64,000 bases of DNA, from positions 1,054,001-1,118,000 of the forward strand of contig CBDAPQ010000005.1 of assembly GCA_965198485.1 (NCBI GenBank). Direction: 5' to 3'. A program made the translations under genes and the position numbers. This DNA is from RH-AL1 sp965198485 (GTDB lineage: Bacteria; Pseudomonadota; Alphaproteobacteria; Rhizobiales; Beijerinckiaceae). Shown here piece by piece: positions 50,612-59,916 of this stretch (position 1 is its first letter; the number at the start of each line of letters is the position of its first letter). The notes under the pieces were generated by a model, which saw only the letters and a program-made list of their open reading frames with translations, had not been told where the DNA came from and made no database searches.

Positions 50612-51402
50612 GGCTGACGATTACCGACACGCTCACCTTTGATCGCGTTGACGACATCTGTTTGGGCTTGCGGAGTGGCGCGCTCACCTGGAAAGAAGTC
50701 CCGTGCTTTCCCGCGAGGTCTATCGGACCACTTCTTGAAATGATTCAGATAATTGGAGATCAGTTCTCCGATAAGTCAGGAATCTATCAAGGTCTCTTGG
50801 CGGCAAGGTCTCAAAATCTTCCGAATTGGTTTGGGGCACATGACAAAGAAGGCTTAATCCGGATTAGGCAGCTTTTGGAGGATCCTCTACAGCAGCAAGA
50901 CTTTTTCATCCGAACATCGCGTGCAGCTCAATCAGCTGGCTTTTCAAGAGAGGACTCGTGGAAGCTGACTGCTGCGATTGGCGAAATATATAGCAATGTG
51001 GTTGATCATAGCGAGAGTATCGACTCTGGGTTTGTGGCATACGCGGCCAATGGTAACGAATTCGAATTTGTGATTAGCGACAGCGGGGTCGGCGTTCTGA
51101 ATAGTTTAAGACTAAATCCTATTCACGCTCACATTGCAGACGCGGGGACCGCGCTCGAATTGGCTTTATGCGAAGGTGTGTCCCGTTGGCAGGAACCTGG
51201 GCATGGATTTGGCTTTAAGCCTATTCTTGTCGGCCTGGCTAACATCAGTACACGCTTGCGATTTCGGTCGGACGACTTTGGGCGTGAGCTTCTACGCACA
51301 ACTGACGGCAAGATATCGGCGAATACCTCACAGCTTGCGAAGATCAAAGGACTTTTTTGTTCGGTCTTATGCGTAGCTAGAGACGTAAAATCAAAGACGT
51401 AG
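50608..51402 (+). CDS. GHKL-type (histidine-kinase-like) ATPase
   Basis: 264 residues from TTG overlapping the previous stop (TTGA). Residues about 110-260 form a GHKL ATPase domain: N-box 'AAIGEIYSNVVDHS' (Glu126, Asn130), G1 box 'ISDSGVGV' (158-162) and G2 box 'GHGFGF' (198-203). No phosphoacceptor histidine, dimerisation domain or membrane helix is seen, so it is not a classical sensor kinase. The ~100-residue N-terminus is of unknown type. Together with the STAS-like first gene this recalls anti-sigma/anti-anti-sigma (SpoIIAB/SpoIIAA-like) logic, but other possibilities such as a MutL- or Hsp90-like mechanical role remain. Confidence 0.7.
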   Translation: MRLTITDTLTFDRVDDICLGLRSGALTWKEVPCFPARSIGPLLEMIQIIGDQFSDKSGIYQGLLAARSQNLPNWFGAHDKEGLIRIRQLLEDPLQQQDFFIRTSRAAQSAGFSREDSWKLTAAIGEIYSNVVDHSESIDSGFVAYAANGNEFEFVISDSGVGVLNSLRLNPIHAHIADAGTALELALCEGVSRWQEPGHGFGFKPILVGLANISTRLRFRSDDFGRELLRTTDGKISANTSQLAKIKGLFCSVLCVARDVKSKT

Positions 51403-51729
51403 CCGCAACAGGCCGTCGGCCGCTTTGGTATCAAACCTTAGCTTTGATTATTCGACGCCACGCAATTGCCGCCCGGCCTTGGACTTCTTCCCCGCACCTC
51501 CCAAGCCGCCCACCCCTTCTCAACCACGCCCGCGCACGGTTGCAGGAGCTTACGTACCAACCGGTGCAGCCGTGCTGCTAAGCGGCGTGGAGCGAGGCGA
51601 AGGGTTTGTGGTGGGCGGTGTTGCGGTCAAAGCGTCCGCGAGCATTGCGCCACGAGATCATGGCCTCGGCGAGGATCGGGCACAAGCGCGACATCACCGT
51701 CAAACCACCCCTGCGCGCCGCCCCACCCC
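51403..51729. other. Island right edge, no gene seen
   Basis: About 330 bp in which base composition returns from AT-rich to GC-rich around 51460. No recognisable gene, repeat or attachment site was found. The only structural note is a run of C-rich sequence near 51700-51745 next to the primase remnant. Confidence 0.5.
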
Positions 51730-53273
51730 TCATCCCCCCTTCCGCGCCTCCCACATCGCCGCGGCCCGCTCGCCTTCGCGCAGCAGGCGCACGCCGCGGT
51801 ACACCCTCGCGTGGTGCAGGTGCTCCCGCACCAGCCCGTGGCGGGCGAGGCGGGCGGCGAGGCGGCGTTGGGTGCCGGGCGGCTCGCCGAGGGTGCGGGC
51901 GAAGGCGCACCAGGCGGCGAAGAGGTCGCCGGCGCTTTCCAGGCAGGCCGGGACACGGTCGCACCACTCGGCGAGGAATTGGGCGACGAGGTCCTGGCCG
52001 GCGAGGTAGGTGTCGGTGGCGCGCGCCACCGCGGCGGGGTGGGTCAGCCCGCCGTCGGGACCTTCGGACGCCCAGGCGAGGCACCCCTCGATCATCCAGC
52101 GCAGGATGGCCGGCCATTCCGCCCGCAGTCTGCTCTCCAGCCGGCGGTCGGGCCGGGACGGGCGGTGGGCGAAGGGCACGATGCGCAGGCGCCGGCGCAG
52201 CGCCGCGTCGACCGTGCGCAGCACCGGCATGTGGTTGCCGACGACGAGGAGCTTGAAGCGCGGCGTGAAGGTGAAGGGGTCCTGGGCCAGGTGTCGCGCG
52301 GTGACGGGGTCGCCGCCGGTCAGCAGCTTGAGGCGCCCGTCGGCCCAGGTGCGGCCCTCCTCGGTCTCGCTCGCGGTGACGAGGCGGGCGCCGGCCAGCA
52401 TCGCGACCTCGGTGGAATGCGCCTGTCGCGCCGGGCGCCCGGCCTGGGCGAGGAGGTCGGGCGCGGCGACGGCGGCGTAGGTGCCGAGGATGCCGCGCAC
52501 GGTGTTGACGAAGACGCTCTTGCCGTTGCCGCCCTCGCCGAGGCCGAAGACAATCACGTGCTCGCAGGTCTCGCCGGTGAGCGCGTAGCCGCAGAAGCGC
52601 TGCAGGAAGGTCGTCAGCGCGGCGTCGCCGCCGGTGGTCTACCCATGGCCTCTTGAAGGAAGCGCCGCCACAGCGGGCAGTCCGCCGTCGCGGCCGGCGT
52701 GACCGAGGTGGCGCGGGTGATGCGGTCGGCGGGGTCGGCGCGGCGGAGGATGCCGGTGGCGAGGTCGACCGTGCCGGCGGGCGTGCCGAGGCGCCAGGGA
52801 TCGCGATCCCAGAGCGTGTCGGAGTCCCAGGCAGGATCGGCGGCGAGCTCGGGTGCGGAACGGGCCAGCTGCTCGACGGTGGCGACGAGGGCCGGCCAGG
52901 GATCGTCGACCCCGGCCTCGCGCAGGGCGGCGCGCACCCGCCGCGTCAGGTCGGGCTCGCGCCGCCAGAGGATGCCGTCGAAGGCGAACCACGCGCCCGC
53001 CGCGGGATCGTGGAGCAGCGTGCCGGCGGCGGCCTCGACGAAGCGGCGCGCCGCCGCGTCCGCCCCGGTCGCCCCGGGGGCGGGGTCCGGCGGGTCCTCG
53101 CACCCGAAGAACTCGCACTGGGCCGAGCCGTCGGGGAACATGACCACGCGCTCGAACAGGCCGCCGCCGCGGTCCTCGATCGTGACGACCCGCGGGATGG
53201 TGGGATCGTCCGAGTTGGCATCGAGGGGGCGCCGTCTCGTCGCGTCGCCGGGGGAGGAGGGTGCGTGCGTCAT
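51730..53273 (-). pseudogene. Frameshifted P4-type phage/plasmid primase
   Basis: Two in-order fragments on the minus strand. The 5' part (to 52614) carries the D5/P4 N-terminal region ('WDSDTLWDRDPWRLGTPAGT', 'TADCPLWRRFLQEAMG'). The 3' part (from about 52638 downwards) carries 'GGDAALTTFLQRFCGYALTG', Walker A 'GLGEGGNGKSVF', 'TASETEEGRTWADGRLKLLT', sensor 'LLVVGNHMP' and the winged-helix end. Removing the eight bases CTACCCAT at 52639-52646 restores one continuous frame with the canonical 'FLQEATTGGDAALTT' reading. The protein is a superfamily III helicase/primase of phage or satellite elements. The start near 53273 is uncertain. No other phage genes adjoin. Confidence 0.75.
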
Positions 53274-53337
53274 GATCACGGTAATAATGCCGTGTCCGCG
53301 AGAAATCAAGGCACGATTACCGATCGGGCGGCGAGCC

Positions 53338-54501
53338 TTACGCGGGAAGCTGCCGCTTGAGGGCCCGCGGCGCGCGCAGCGTGAGGCCCCTCAGGATCAA
53401 CAGCAGCCGCGCCGGCACCGGGCCGACGGCGGCGGAGAAGCTCTCCCAGTCGCGCGCGATGGCCTGGGCCGCGCGCGAGCGCCGCGCCCAGCCCGGCAGC
53501 GCGGGATCGACGTCGGCGCGGTCGACGCAGGCGATCAGGGCGCAGAGGTTGAGCCGCAACGCGAGGTTGGGCGTGAAGCGCGCGGCCCGAGCCACGAGGT
53601 GGTCGACGAGGTAGAGCTGCGCCTTGGCGTTGCTGTCGCCGTGGCCGCCGGGCGTGAAGTTGAGCGTGCGGTCGAGCTGGGCGCGGGCGGTGAAGATGTT
53701 GCCGCCATGGATCCGGTAGGCGAACACCGGCTCGTCGATCAGCACGCTGCCCGACAGGCCGGAGCAGCCGTAGGCGAAGTAGAGGTCCGTGCCGGTGCGC
53801 AGCGTGGTGAGCCGCTCGTTGTCGGCGAACAAGGCCAGCGCGTCGCGACGATAGCAGAGGCCCGAGGTCGGCGACCACAGCCAGGCGATCTTGAGAGGCG
53901 GCACGAAGTGGATCTTGTCCGTGCAGGCGCGGGTCTGCGCCGAGGGCCACCCCTCCGTGGCGCCGTAAGCCCGCACGAGGTGCGGACGCACGCCGCGCCC
54001 GCGCTTGATGTAGCGGCTCGCCTCCTCGCCGGTCGCGACGACGACTTGGCCGTCCTTGACCTGCAGCATGTCGCCCGAGGTCAGGCCGACGTGCGGGCGC
54101 ATCGAGAGATGCACGTAGATGTGGGTCTCGATGCAGCGCGGCAGGAGGTAGTCGTCGGCGTCGAGGAAGATGACGTATTGGCCGAGGCAGGCGGCGAGCC
54201 CGTCGAGCGAGGCCGGCGTCTGACCGTCGTTGCTGGCGCGGCGGATGACGATCATCTGCGGGTGCGCCGTCGCGAGCTCGGCCAGGACATCGTGCGTCTC
54301 GTCGGTGGAGGCATTGTCGACCACCACGCATTCGACGCGGCCGCCGCCCTGAACGTAGGTCTGGCCAAACACCGAGCGCACGGCATCGCCGAGGAAGCGA
54401 CCGTAATTGTGATTGACGACGATCACGCTCACGAGCGGCAACGCGGTCACCGGCCCGTTCGCGGCCGGCCGTGCCAAGCTGCCGTCCTCGCTGCGGGTCA
54501 T
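53338..54501 (-). CDS. Family 2 glycosyltransferase A
   Basis: 387 residues from the ATG that overlaps the stop of the upstream GT2 gene (ATGA). GT-A fold: 'PLVSVIVVNHNYGRFLGDAV', 'ECVVVDNASTDETHDVL' and the metal-binding 'YVIFLDADDYLLP' (D-x-D). A C-terminal region of about 150 residues is shared with the neighbour ('SGSVLIDEPVFAYRIHGGNI'). It transfers a sugar from a nucleotide donor, probably in surface polysaccharide synthesis. Acceptor and donor unknown. Confidence 0.85.
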   Translation of the reverse strand: MTRSEDGSLARPAANGPVTALPLVSVIVVNHNYGRFLGDAVRSVFGQTYVQGGGRVECVVVDNASTDETHDVLAELATAHPQMIVIRRASNDGQTPASLDGLAACLGQYVIFLDADDYLLPRCIETHIYVHLSMRPHVGLTSGDMLQVKDGQVVVATGEEASRYIKRGRGVRPHLVRAYGATEGWPSAQTRACTDKIHFVPPLKIAWLWSPTSGLCYRRDALALFADNERLTTLRTGTDLYFAYGCSGLSGSVLIDEPVFAYRIHGGNIFTARAQLDRTLNFTPGGHGDSNAKAQLYLVDHLVARAARFTPNLALRLNLCALIACVDRADVDPALPGWARRSRAAQAIARDWESFSAAVGPVPARLLLILRGLTLRAPRALKRQLPA

Positions 54502-55706
54502 GTGCGGTTCCCCTTGCGGAGGGCGAGAGACAGCAGGGTCGGCAGCGCGAGGCCCCGCATGGCCAGGAACAGCAAGGTGCGGGGACGGCCCGTGGCCTCG
54601 ACGATGGCCTCGTAGCGCGCGACGACGCAGCGCGCCGCAAAGGACCCGCCATCCTCCGCCGGCACGTCGAGGCGCTTCAAGTGCTGGAAGAACGCCTTGC
54701 CACGCCAGCGTTCCTGCACGAAACGCTCGACGTGCCGGGTGAAGGCCTCGAGGATCAGGCGCTTGGCCGTGTCGGCAGGGCCGCCCGAGAGACGTGTGTC
54801 GAAGGACAGCACGCCGCGCAGCTGCGGCCGGCTCGTGAAGACGTTGGCGCCATGCAAGCGATAGGCGAAGACCGGCTCGTCGACGAGGATGCTGCCGCTC
54901 ACGGCGTTGACGGCCAAGGCGAGAAGCAGGTCGGTCTGGGACGTCAATCGGCCGAGACCTTCGCCATCGAAGAAGAGGTCCAGCGCGTCGCGGCGGAAGC
55001 AATTGCCGCTGGTCGGCGCCCACACCCAGCGTGCCTGCGACGAGCCGATGAGGCGGACCTTGGCCTCGAGGCCGGCCGGCGCGAGGCGGCGGATCGGTGC
55101 CAGCGCCATGGCGTCGGGACGCAGCAGGTCGAGATCGGCGGGCGCGGCCCTGTAGGCATGGTTGAGCGCGTCGCTGGTGCTCACCACGATCGCCCCGTCG
55201 ACGATCTGCAGCATGTCGCCGGAGGTGAAGCCGACATGCTCGCGCGACGAGAGGTGGACGGCGACGTGGCTCGCGACGCCATGCGGCAGCAGGTAGTCGT
55301 CGGCATCGAGGAAGATGACGTAAGGGCCGCGGGTGCGCGCGAGACCCTCGCAGCAGGCGATCGTCTGGCCGCCGTTGGTGTCCCGCCGCAGGACCTGCAG
55401 AGAGGGATGACGGCCGGCGCAGGCCTCGATGACCGCGTGCGACCCGTCGGTGGAGCCGTTGTCGACGACCAGGCATTCGATGCGAGGGTACGTCTGCCGA
55501 AACACGGATTCGATCGCTTCCGAGAGGAAGCATCCGTAGTTGTAGTTGACGACGATGACGCTGACGAGCGGCAGCTTCGGGACGCATCGATCGTCGCCCG
55601 TTCCATCGCCGGAAGCCGTCTCAGGGACACCCTCGGCTGCATCGGACCCTTCCGATGACGCGGCGGTCGCCCCGATAGCGGGAGTGATATCCACTTGGTG
55701 TGTCAT
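54498..55706 (-). CDS. Family 2 glycosyltransferase B
   Basis: 402 residues. Same architecture as the downstream gene: 'LPLVSVIVVNYNYGCFLSEA', 'ECLVVDNGSTDGSHAVI', 'YVIFLDADDYLLPHG', 'SGSILVDEPVFAYRLHGANV'. The two are clearly tandem paralogs from a duplication. An acidic, low-complexity stretch of about 40 residues precedes the catalytic domain. Overlap of four bases with the next gene shows an operon. Confidence 0.85.
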   Translation of the reverse strand: MTHQVDITPAIGATAASSEGSDAAEGVPETASGDGTGDDRCVPKLPLVSVIVVNYNYGCFLSEAIESVFRQTYPRIECLVVDNGSTDGSHAVIEACAGRHPSLQVLRRDTNGGQTIACCEGLARTRGPYVIFLDADDYLLPHGVASHVAVHLSSREHVGFTSGDMLQIVDGAIVVSTSDALNHAYRAAPADLDLLRPDAMALAPIRRLAPAGLEAKVRLIGSSQARWVWAPTSGNCFRRDALDLFFDGEGLGRLTSQTDLLLALAVNAVSGSILVDEPVFAYRLHGANVFTSRPQLRGVLSFDTRLSGGPADTAKRLILEAFTRHVERFVQERWRGKAFFQHLKRLDVPAEDGGSFAARCVVARYEAIVEATGRPRTLLFLAMRGLALPTLLSLALRKGNRT

Positions 55707-55926
55707 GTCCGCAGGACGTGTGCATCAAGGCCAGTCGCATGTCACGATGTCGATGGCTGGATCAGCGGCGGTGGCGATCGCTTAGTCCCTGCGCGTCGGG
55801 CCGGAGCAGGTGCGCCGCCAAGTCGCGGACTTGCTCCGACAAAGAGAACGTGGTGAGCACAGGCACATAGCTGTCGCGGAGCGCTCACATCATCGTCCGA
55901 TGCTCTGGAGCGGAACAGATTGCCCC

Positions 55927-57264
55927 TCATCCGAACAGAGCCGCATGCAGCGCCCTCATCGAATCTTGCCAGGATTGCACGGCAACAGGAACACTGGCTG
56001 GTTTCGTCGCGAGGGATGCCACAATCTGGTCTGCCAGCGCATCGCTGTCGCACGACTCGAAGTAATCGACGGTGTCCCCGACGATCTCGCGAAAGATCGG
56101 AAGGTCGCTCGCGAGGATGGGTAGATCGAAAGACGCGGCCTCGATCATCGGGATGCCGAACCCTTCGGCGACCGATGGCTGCACAAGCCTGTGGCTGTTG
56201 CGATAGGCGAATTGAAGTCCGGAATCGTCGACGCTCGTAAACCATTGCAGCCGACGCCCGAATTCGGGATGCTCCAAGATCTTGCGCTTGGCGGCGAGGG
56301 AGTTCGGGTCCTCCTTGCCGATGATGAGGTAGACGACGTTATGCCCATGGCGCCAGACCTTCTCGAAGGCATCGATCGCGATCGGGACCCCCTTATGAGC
56401 GAGGACTGTCCCGACCGTCAGGAAGACTTTGTTGCTCCGGAACAAATCATCGAACTCTGCGCACACGGCCCCCGGCGCGTCGCTTCGAGCGAAGTCGACC
56501 CCCATGTGGAACCAGCGCACAGGCGGAGCCGGACTGTCGAGGCAGGTCTTGCGCAGATAGTCGGTGATCTCCGCCGCCGAGGACGCCGAAAGCGTGACGA
56601 TCAAGTCGCTTCTGAGGACCAGCTTCGATAGCGCCGCCTCGAACGACTTGAAGCTCAGCGGCAGGAGCGCCGGGTACAGCGCCGGGATGACGTCGTGCAC
56701 GCACGTCACGGTTCTCGCGCCCACCCGTCTCGCGTGATCGAACAAAGCGCAATATTCGTCCAGCGGATCCCAGAAATGCGAGACGATCACGAAGGTATCG
56801 TCTCTGCGCAGCTTGATTTCGTCCTGTTCATCCGCAGGCTCGCGAAAATAGGGCCTTATCGTCCCGCGATCGAGGATGACAGGCAGCGCCAAGCCGGTCT
56901 CGACCGCTGCGCGGGCGAGTTCGAGCGACAGGCGGGCGATGCCGCCCTTGGCGCTTCCTCGATGTGCCGCGGTGATATCCAGCAGCACGCCGCAGCGCGA
57001 GTTTTCGTCTTGGCGGCCGTCACCGAGCCCTGCAAGAAGCGGCCGAGGCTGAAGCGGACGACCGACAGATCGCCATCGACGAACCGTCCAGATCGCATTC
57101 TGCAGGTGAGAGGCGAGCCACATGGTGGGTCTGCTACGTAGCAGCCTCTCCACGTCAGGAAATTCACTGAACAGGCCTGCTTCGCTCGCAAACTCTAACT
57201 CGTTGAGACAGTTGTCGAGTTGATAATGCAGTTCTTTGTTTGTGCGATGCACGATGAGGCTCAA
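55927..57264 (-). CDS. GT4 family glycosyltransferase
   Basis: 445 residues (TTG start; uncertain). GT-B fold with the glycosyltransferase group 1 C-terminal domain: 'VFLTVGTVLAHKGVPIAIDA', 'YLIIGKEDPNS', the acid loop 'VQPSVAEGFGIPMIEAASFD' with E-x-x-x-x-x-x-x-E, and 'LASDLPIFREIVGD'. The N-terminal ~90 residues are extra. It shares its orientation with the two GT2 genes, 220 bp away, and begins 120 bp after a 13-base homopolymer, which could influence expression. Confidence 0.85.
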   Translation of the reverse strand: MSLIVHRTNKELHYQLDNCLNELEFASEAGLFSEFPDVERLLRSRPTMWLASHLQNAIWTVRRWRSVGRPLQPRPLLAGLGDGRQDENSRCGVLLDITAAHRGSAKGGIARLSLELARAAVETGLALPVILDRGTIRPYFREPADEQDEIKLRRDDTFVIVSHFWDPLDEYCALFDHARRVGARTVTCVHDVIPALYPALLPLSFKSFEAALSKLVLRSDLIVTLSASSAAEITDYLRKTCLDSPAPPVRWFHMGVDFARSDAPGAVCAEFDDLFRSNKVFLTVGTVLAHKGVPIAIDAFEKVWRHGHNVVYLIIGKEDPNSLAAKRKILEHPEFGRRLQWFTSVDDSGLQFAYRNSHRLVQPSVAEGFGIPMIEAASFDLPILASDLPIFREIVGDTVDYFESCDSDALADQIVASLATKPASVPVAVQSWQDSMRALHAALFG

Positions 57265-57384
57265 GGCTGTCAGATGCCAGGGACGAACACGTCAGGAGCG
57301 ACGATTACGCTGTTTGCAGCAGCAGCAATCGCCGATCCGCAGACTCCATGCATCCGACGAGCGTCGATTGCGAGCCTAAACAAC

Positions 57385-57397
57385 GGGGGGGGGGGGG
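57385..57397. repeat. 13-base G/C homopolymer
   Basis: GGGGGGGGGGGGG on the plus strand (C13 on the minus strand), between the end of the DUF707 gene and the start of the GT4 gene, both on the minus strand. It is 121 bp upstream of the GT4 start, in the probable promoter/leader region. Homopolymers of this length slip readily during replication. Confidence 0.85.
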
Positions 57398-57460
57398 CAC
57401 GCTTCCGCCAGCCTGGCGCCTCAGGGGCCGGCAGCCGCATCGGTTCCTTGGTTAGAGAAG

Positions 57461-58723
57461 TTACCCGTCGGCCTCGCGCGCGCCATCCATGAAGTGCACC
57501 GCGTCGGGCCTGGCGGACGTGCGGTGGCGGGTGGCGATGAGCGCGATCTCGTGCGCCGGCTCGAGGCCGTAGCGGCGGAGATAGCGGTAGAAGGCGCCGC
57601 CCTCGACGTCCACGTCGCGCGCGTGAACCGCGACCACGTCGGCGATGAGCGCGATCGTCTCGCCGAAGCGCTCGCGCACGAGCTTGGCCAGCAGCGCATC
57701 GACGCCCCATCCGCTGATCGAGCCGGAGAAAGCCGCGCCGCACTCGCGAAGGGCGCGGCGCGACACCAGCGGCATCATGATCTCCACCATGGACACCGGC
57801 CGGACGCCCGCGCCGGCCGCCGGCTGCTTCAGCGCGGCGTAGGCGCAGGCCGAAGCTTTCGTGAGCGCAGGCTGGGCGAGGTCGAGCCCTTGGCTGTCGA
57901 AGGCGGCGAACAGGCGCTCGATCTCGGCGCCGCCGAGCTCGATATCGTCGTCGAGGAACAGCACGGCCTCGTAGCGCGTCAGCAGCTCGGGGTCTTGCGC
58001 CAGCAGCTTCCGAATCGCCGTCGTCTTGGTGCCGTTCTGCGCCACCACGATCTCGGACCGCTCGAGGTCGAGCGGCGCCGCGCCATCGTAGATGTTCAGC
58101 AGGACATCGAAGCCGCGGTCCGGCGCGTCGAACGGATGGTGGTAGTCGTGGGCGGCCTGGACGTAGACGAGAAAGCGGCGCCCGCTCGGATGGCGGCGCA
58201 GGACGCTCATGGCCACGTCGGAGACGAAAGCGTCCTGCCGGGCGATCAGCTCCGCCTCGCTGCGTGGGAAGTCGGCGCCGCCGTTCGCCATGCGCTCGAA
58301 GGCGAACTCCCGCTTGTCGGGGCGGTAGAACGCCACGACCGACTTGAAGAAGCCGAGGTCGAAGCCGGGCGCCGGGTCGAGATCCTCGTCGAAGCCTTTC
58401 GACCAGAAATGCAGGAAGGGATGATCTGGGGCGTGCTTCGGAAGGTGCCGCGCGCCGTACCAGGCCGGATCGAAAAGAGCGCTGGCCGGGGCCGACCGCG
58501 CGTCACGGCAGAACGCCGCGAGCCCGATGCGCCGGCCGGCCGGGTCGCGCAGCTCCGGATCGATGAAGGGGTTGGCGAGATGGCCCGCCGCTTCGCCACG
58601 CCACAGGAAATGCAGCAGGGCGACCAGCAGCCACAGCCGCGAGCCGAGATAGCGCGCGGCGTAGGCGGAATGCATGAACACGCCAGATCGCAGGATGCGG
58701 ACATAATCTCGGACGAACCCCAA
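57461..58723 (-). CDS. DUF707 putative glycosyltransferase
   Basis: 420 residues, TTG start after GAGGGAG; start uncertain. The N-terminal ~70 residues contain a hydrophobic segment ('GSRLWLLVALLHFLWRGE'). The middle/C-terminal part 'RRFLVYVQAAHDYHHPFDAP', 'YEAVLFLDDDIELGGAEIER' (D-D-D) and 'GSISGWGVDALLAKLV' match DUF707, a glycosyltransferase-like family. Located in the glycosyltransferase cluster upstream of the GT4 gene, so a surface-glycan role is likely. Confidence 0.75.
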   Translation of the reverse strand: MGFVRDYVRILRSGVFMHSAYAARYLGSRLWLLVALLHFLWRGEAAGHLANPFIDPELRDPAGRRIGLAAFCRDARSAPASALFDPAWYGARHLPKHAPDHPFLHFWSKGFDEDLDPAPGFDLGFFKSVVAFYRPDKREFAFERMANGGADFPRSEAELIARQDAFVSDVAMSVLRRHPSGRRFLVYVQAAHDYHHPFDAPDRGFDVLLNIYDGAAPLDLERSEIVVAQNGTKTTAIRKLLAQDPELLTRYEAVLFLDDDIELGGAEIERLFAAFDSQGLDLAQPALTKASACAYAALKQPAAGAGVRPVSMVEIMMPLVSRRALRECGAAFSGSISGWGVDALLAKLVRERFGETIALIADVVAVHARDVDVEGGAFYRYLRRYGLEPAHEIALIATRHRTSARPDAVHFMDGAREADG

Positions 58724-58882
58724 GCCGGCCTGCTCCCTCGCCCGACGTCCAGGCGCGCTTCGGCTTGGCCACGCATCGCCGATCGGTCAAGGTCGCAGCG
58801 CTCGCTCGACCTGCACGGGTGCGCCGGGATCGTCTAAGACGCGGCTCCGGAGCATCCGCAACACCATCACGGTACCCGACTC

Positions 58883-59740
58883 ATGAACAATCCGCTCGAT
58901 GCCACCAAGCGCATCGGCATCGCCGTCATCGCCAACGACAAGGTCATGCACTGGCTCTTGCCGCTGCTCGAGAGCCATCGCGCGACCAACGCGGACATTC
59001 CGCTGTTCATCATTCCCTACAACGACAATTGCAGCCAGACGAAGCGCGTCGCCGACGTCTACGGCGTGACCTTTGTCGATATCGACAGCACCGCCCTCGA
59101 CGCACTGTCGAAGACGCTCTTCCCGTTCAGCCTGGGCAAGCGCTTCCGCCTGCGCAAATTCCTGAGCCTGGCGCTGCCCTTGGACGAGGTGATCTACCTC
59201 GACGCCGACATCGTCCTCTACCGCGATCTGCGCCCGCTGCTCGGCCGGCTCAGCCCGGGAGAGATCGAGTTCATCGTGGCCTCGAGGACGACGGAATACG
59301 TCTACAACCGGCACCGGGCGGAGGTGCCCTACCTGCGCGACGCGTTCCTGTTCAGCGACGGCTTCTTCATCACCTCGAACACGATCCTGTCGATTGAGGA
59401 CTTCTACGAGGCGATGGAGGCCGACGAAGCGACCTTCGACCATGTCCGCCAGCGCGGCGGGCTCTACGCCCAGCCGCTCTGCAACTTCGTCGTCCACCGC
59501 AAGGGGTTGAAGATCGTCGCCGCGCCCGATCTCGAGCCGTCGCTCTCCTACGAGAGCTACCACAAGGCGACCGGGGTGACCTTCGATGACGAAGGCAAGC
59601 CGCGCGACCAGTATGGTGCCGCCATCTACTTCGCGCATTGGGCCGGCGTCACCGACGTGCCGAGCGGAGGCGTCTTCGATGCGAGTTGGAAGGCCTTGTC
59701 CGAGAAGGCCGGTGCGCGGCTGCATGCCGCCGGTCTCTGA
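58883..59740 (+). CDS. GT8-like glycosyltransferase
   Basis: 285 residues from ATG. GT-A fold with 'IGIAVIANDKVMHWLLPLLE', 'DEVIYLDADIVLYRDLRPLL' (D-x-D metal site) and 'SDGFFITSNTILSIEDFYEA'. This is the pattern of glycogenin/GT8-related sugar transferases. Divergent from the DUF707 gene across 160 bp. It closes the glycosyltransferase cluster. Donor and acceptor cannot be read from the sequence. Confidence 0.75.
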   Translation: MNNPLDATKRIGIAVIANDKVMHWLLPLLESHRATNADIPLFIIPYNDNCSQTKRVADVYGVTFVDIDSTALDALSKTLFPFSLGKRFRLRKFLSLALPLDEVIYLDADIVLYRDLRPLLGRLSPGEIEFIVASRTTEYVYNRHRAEVPYLRDAFLFSDGFFITSNTILSIEDFYEAMEADEATFDHVRQRGGLYAQPLCNFVVHRKGLKIVAAPDLEPSLSYESYHKATGVTFDDEGKPRDQYGAAIYFAHWAGVTDVPSGGVFDASWKALSEKAGARLHAAGL

Positions 59741-59916
59741 GCCGGTCGGCGCCGGTGTCGTCGAGTCAGAGCACCGCACGCACCGGATCGCGCCGCGTGA
59801 GCGGAGCTGTCGCGCTCGCGGCGATTTCGACCGATCGTCGCCGGATGCGCTGGCCCGAAGACCGCTTCCGCGCTACCTCCCGGCGCGTTGAGGGAGCACC
59901 ACGTGCAGGAGGCGGC

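Noticed and set aside
53338..55587. A continuous 749-codon minus-strand frame over both GT2 genes
   Set aside because: Only the last 387 residues are a glycosyltransferase; the first half is the upstream GT2 gene read out of frame. The ATG in the ATGA overlap is the real start.
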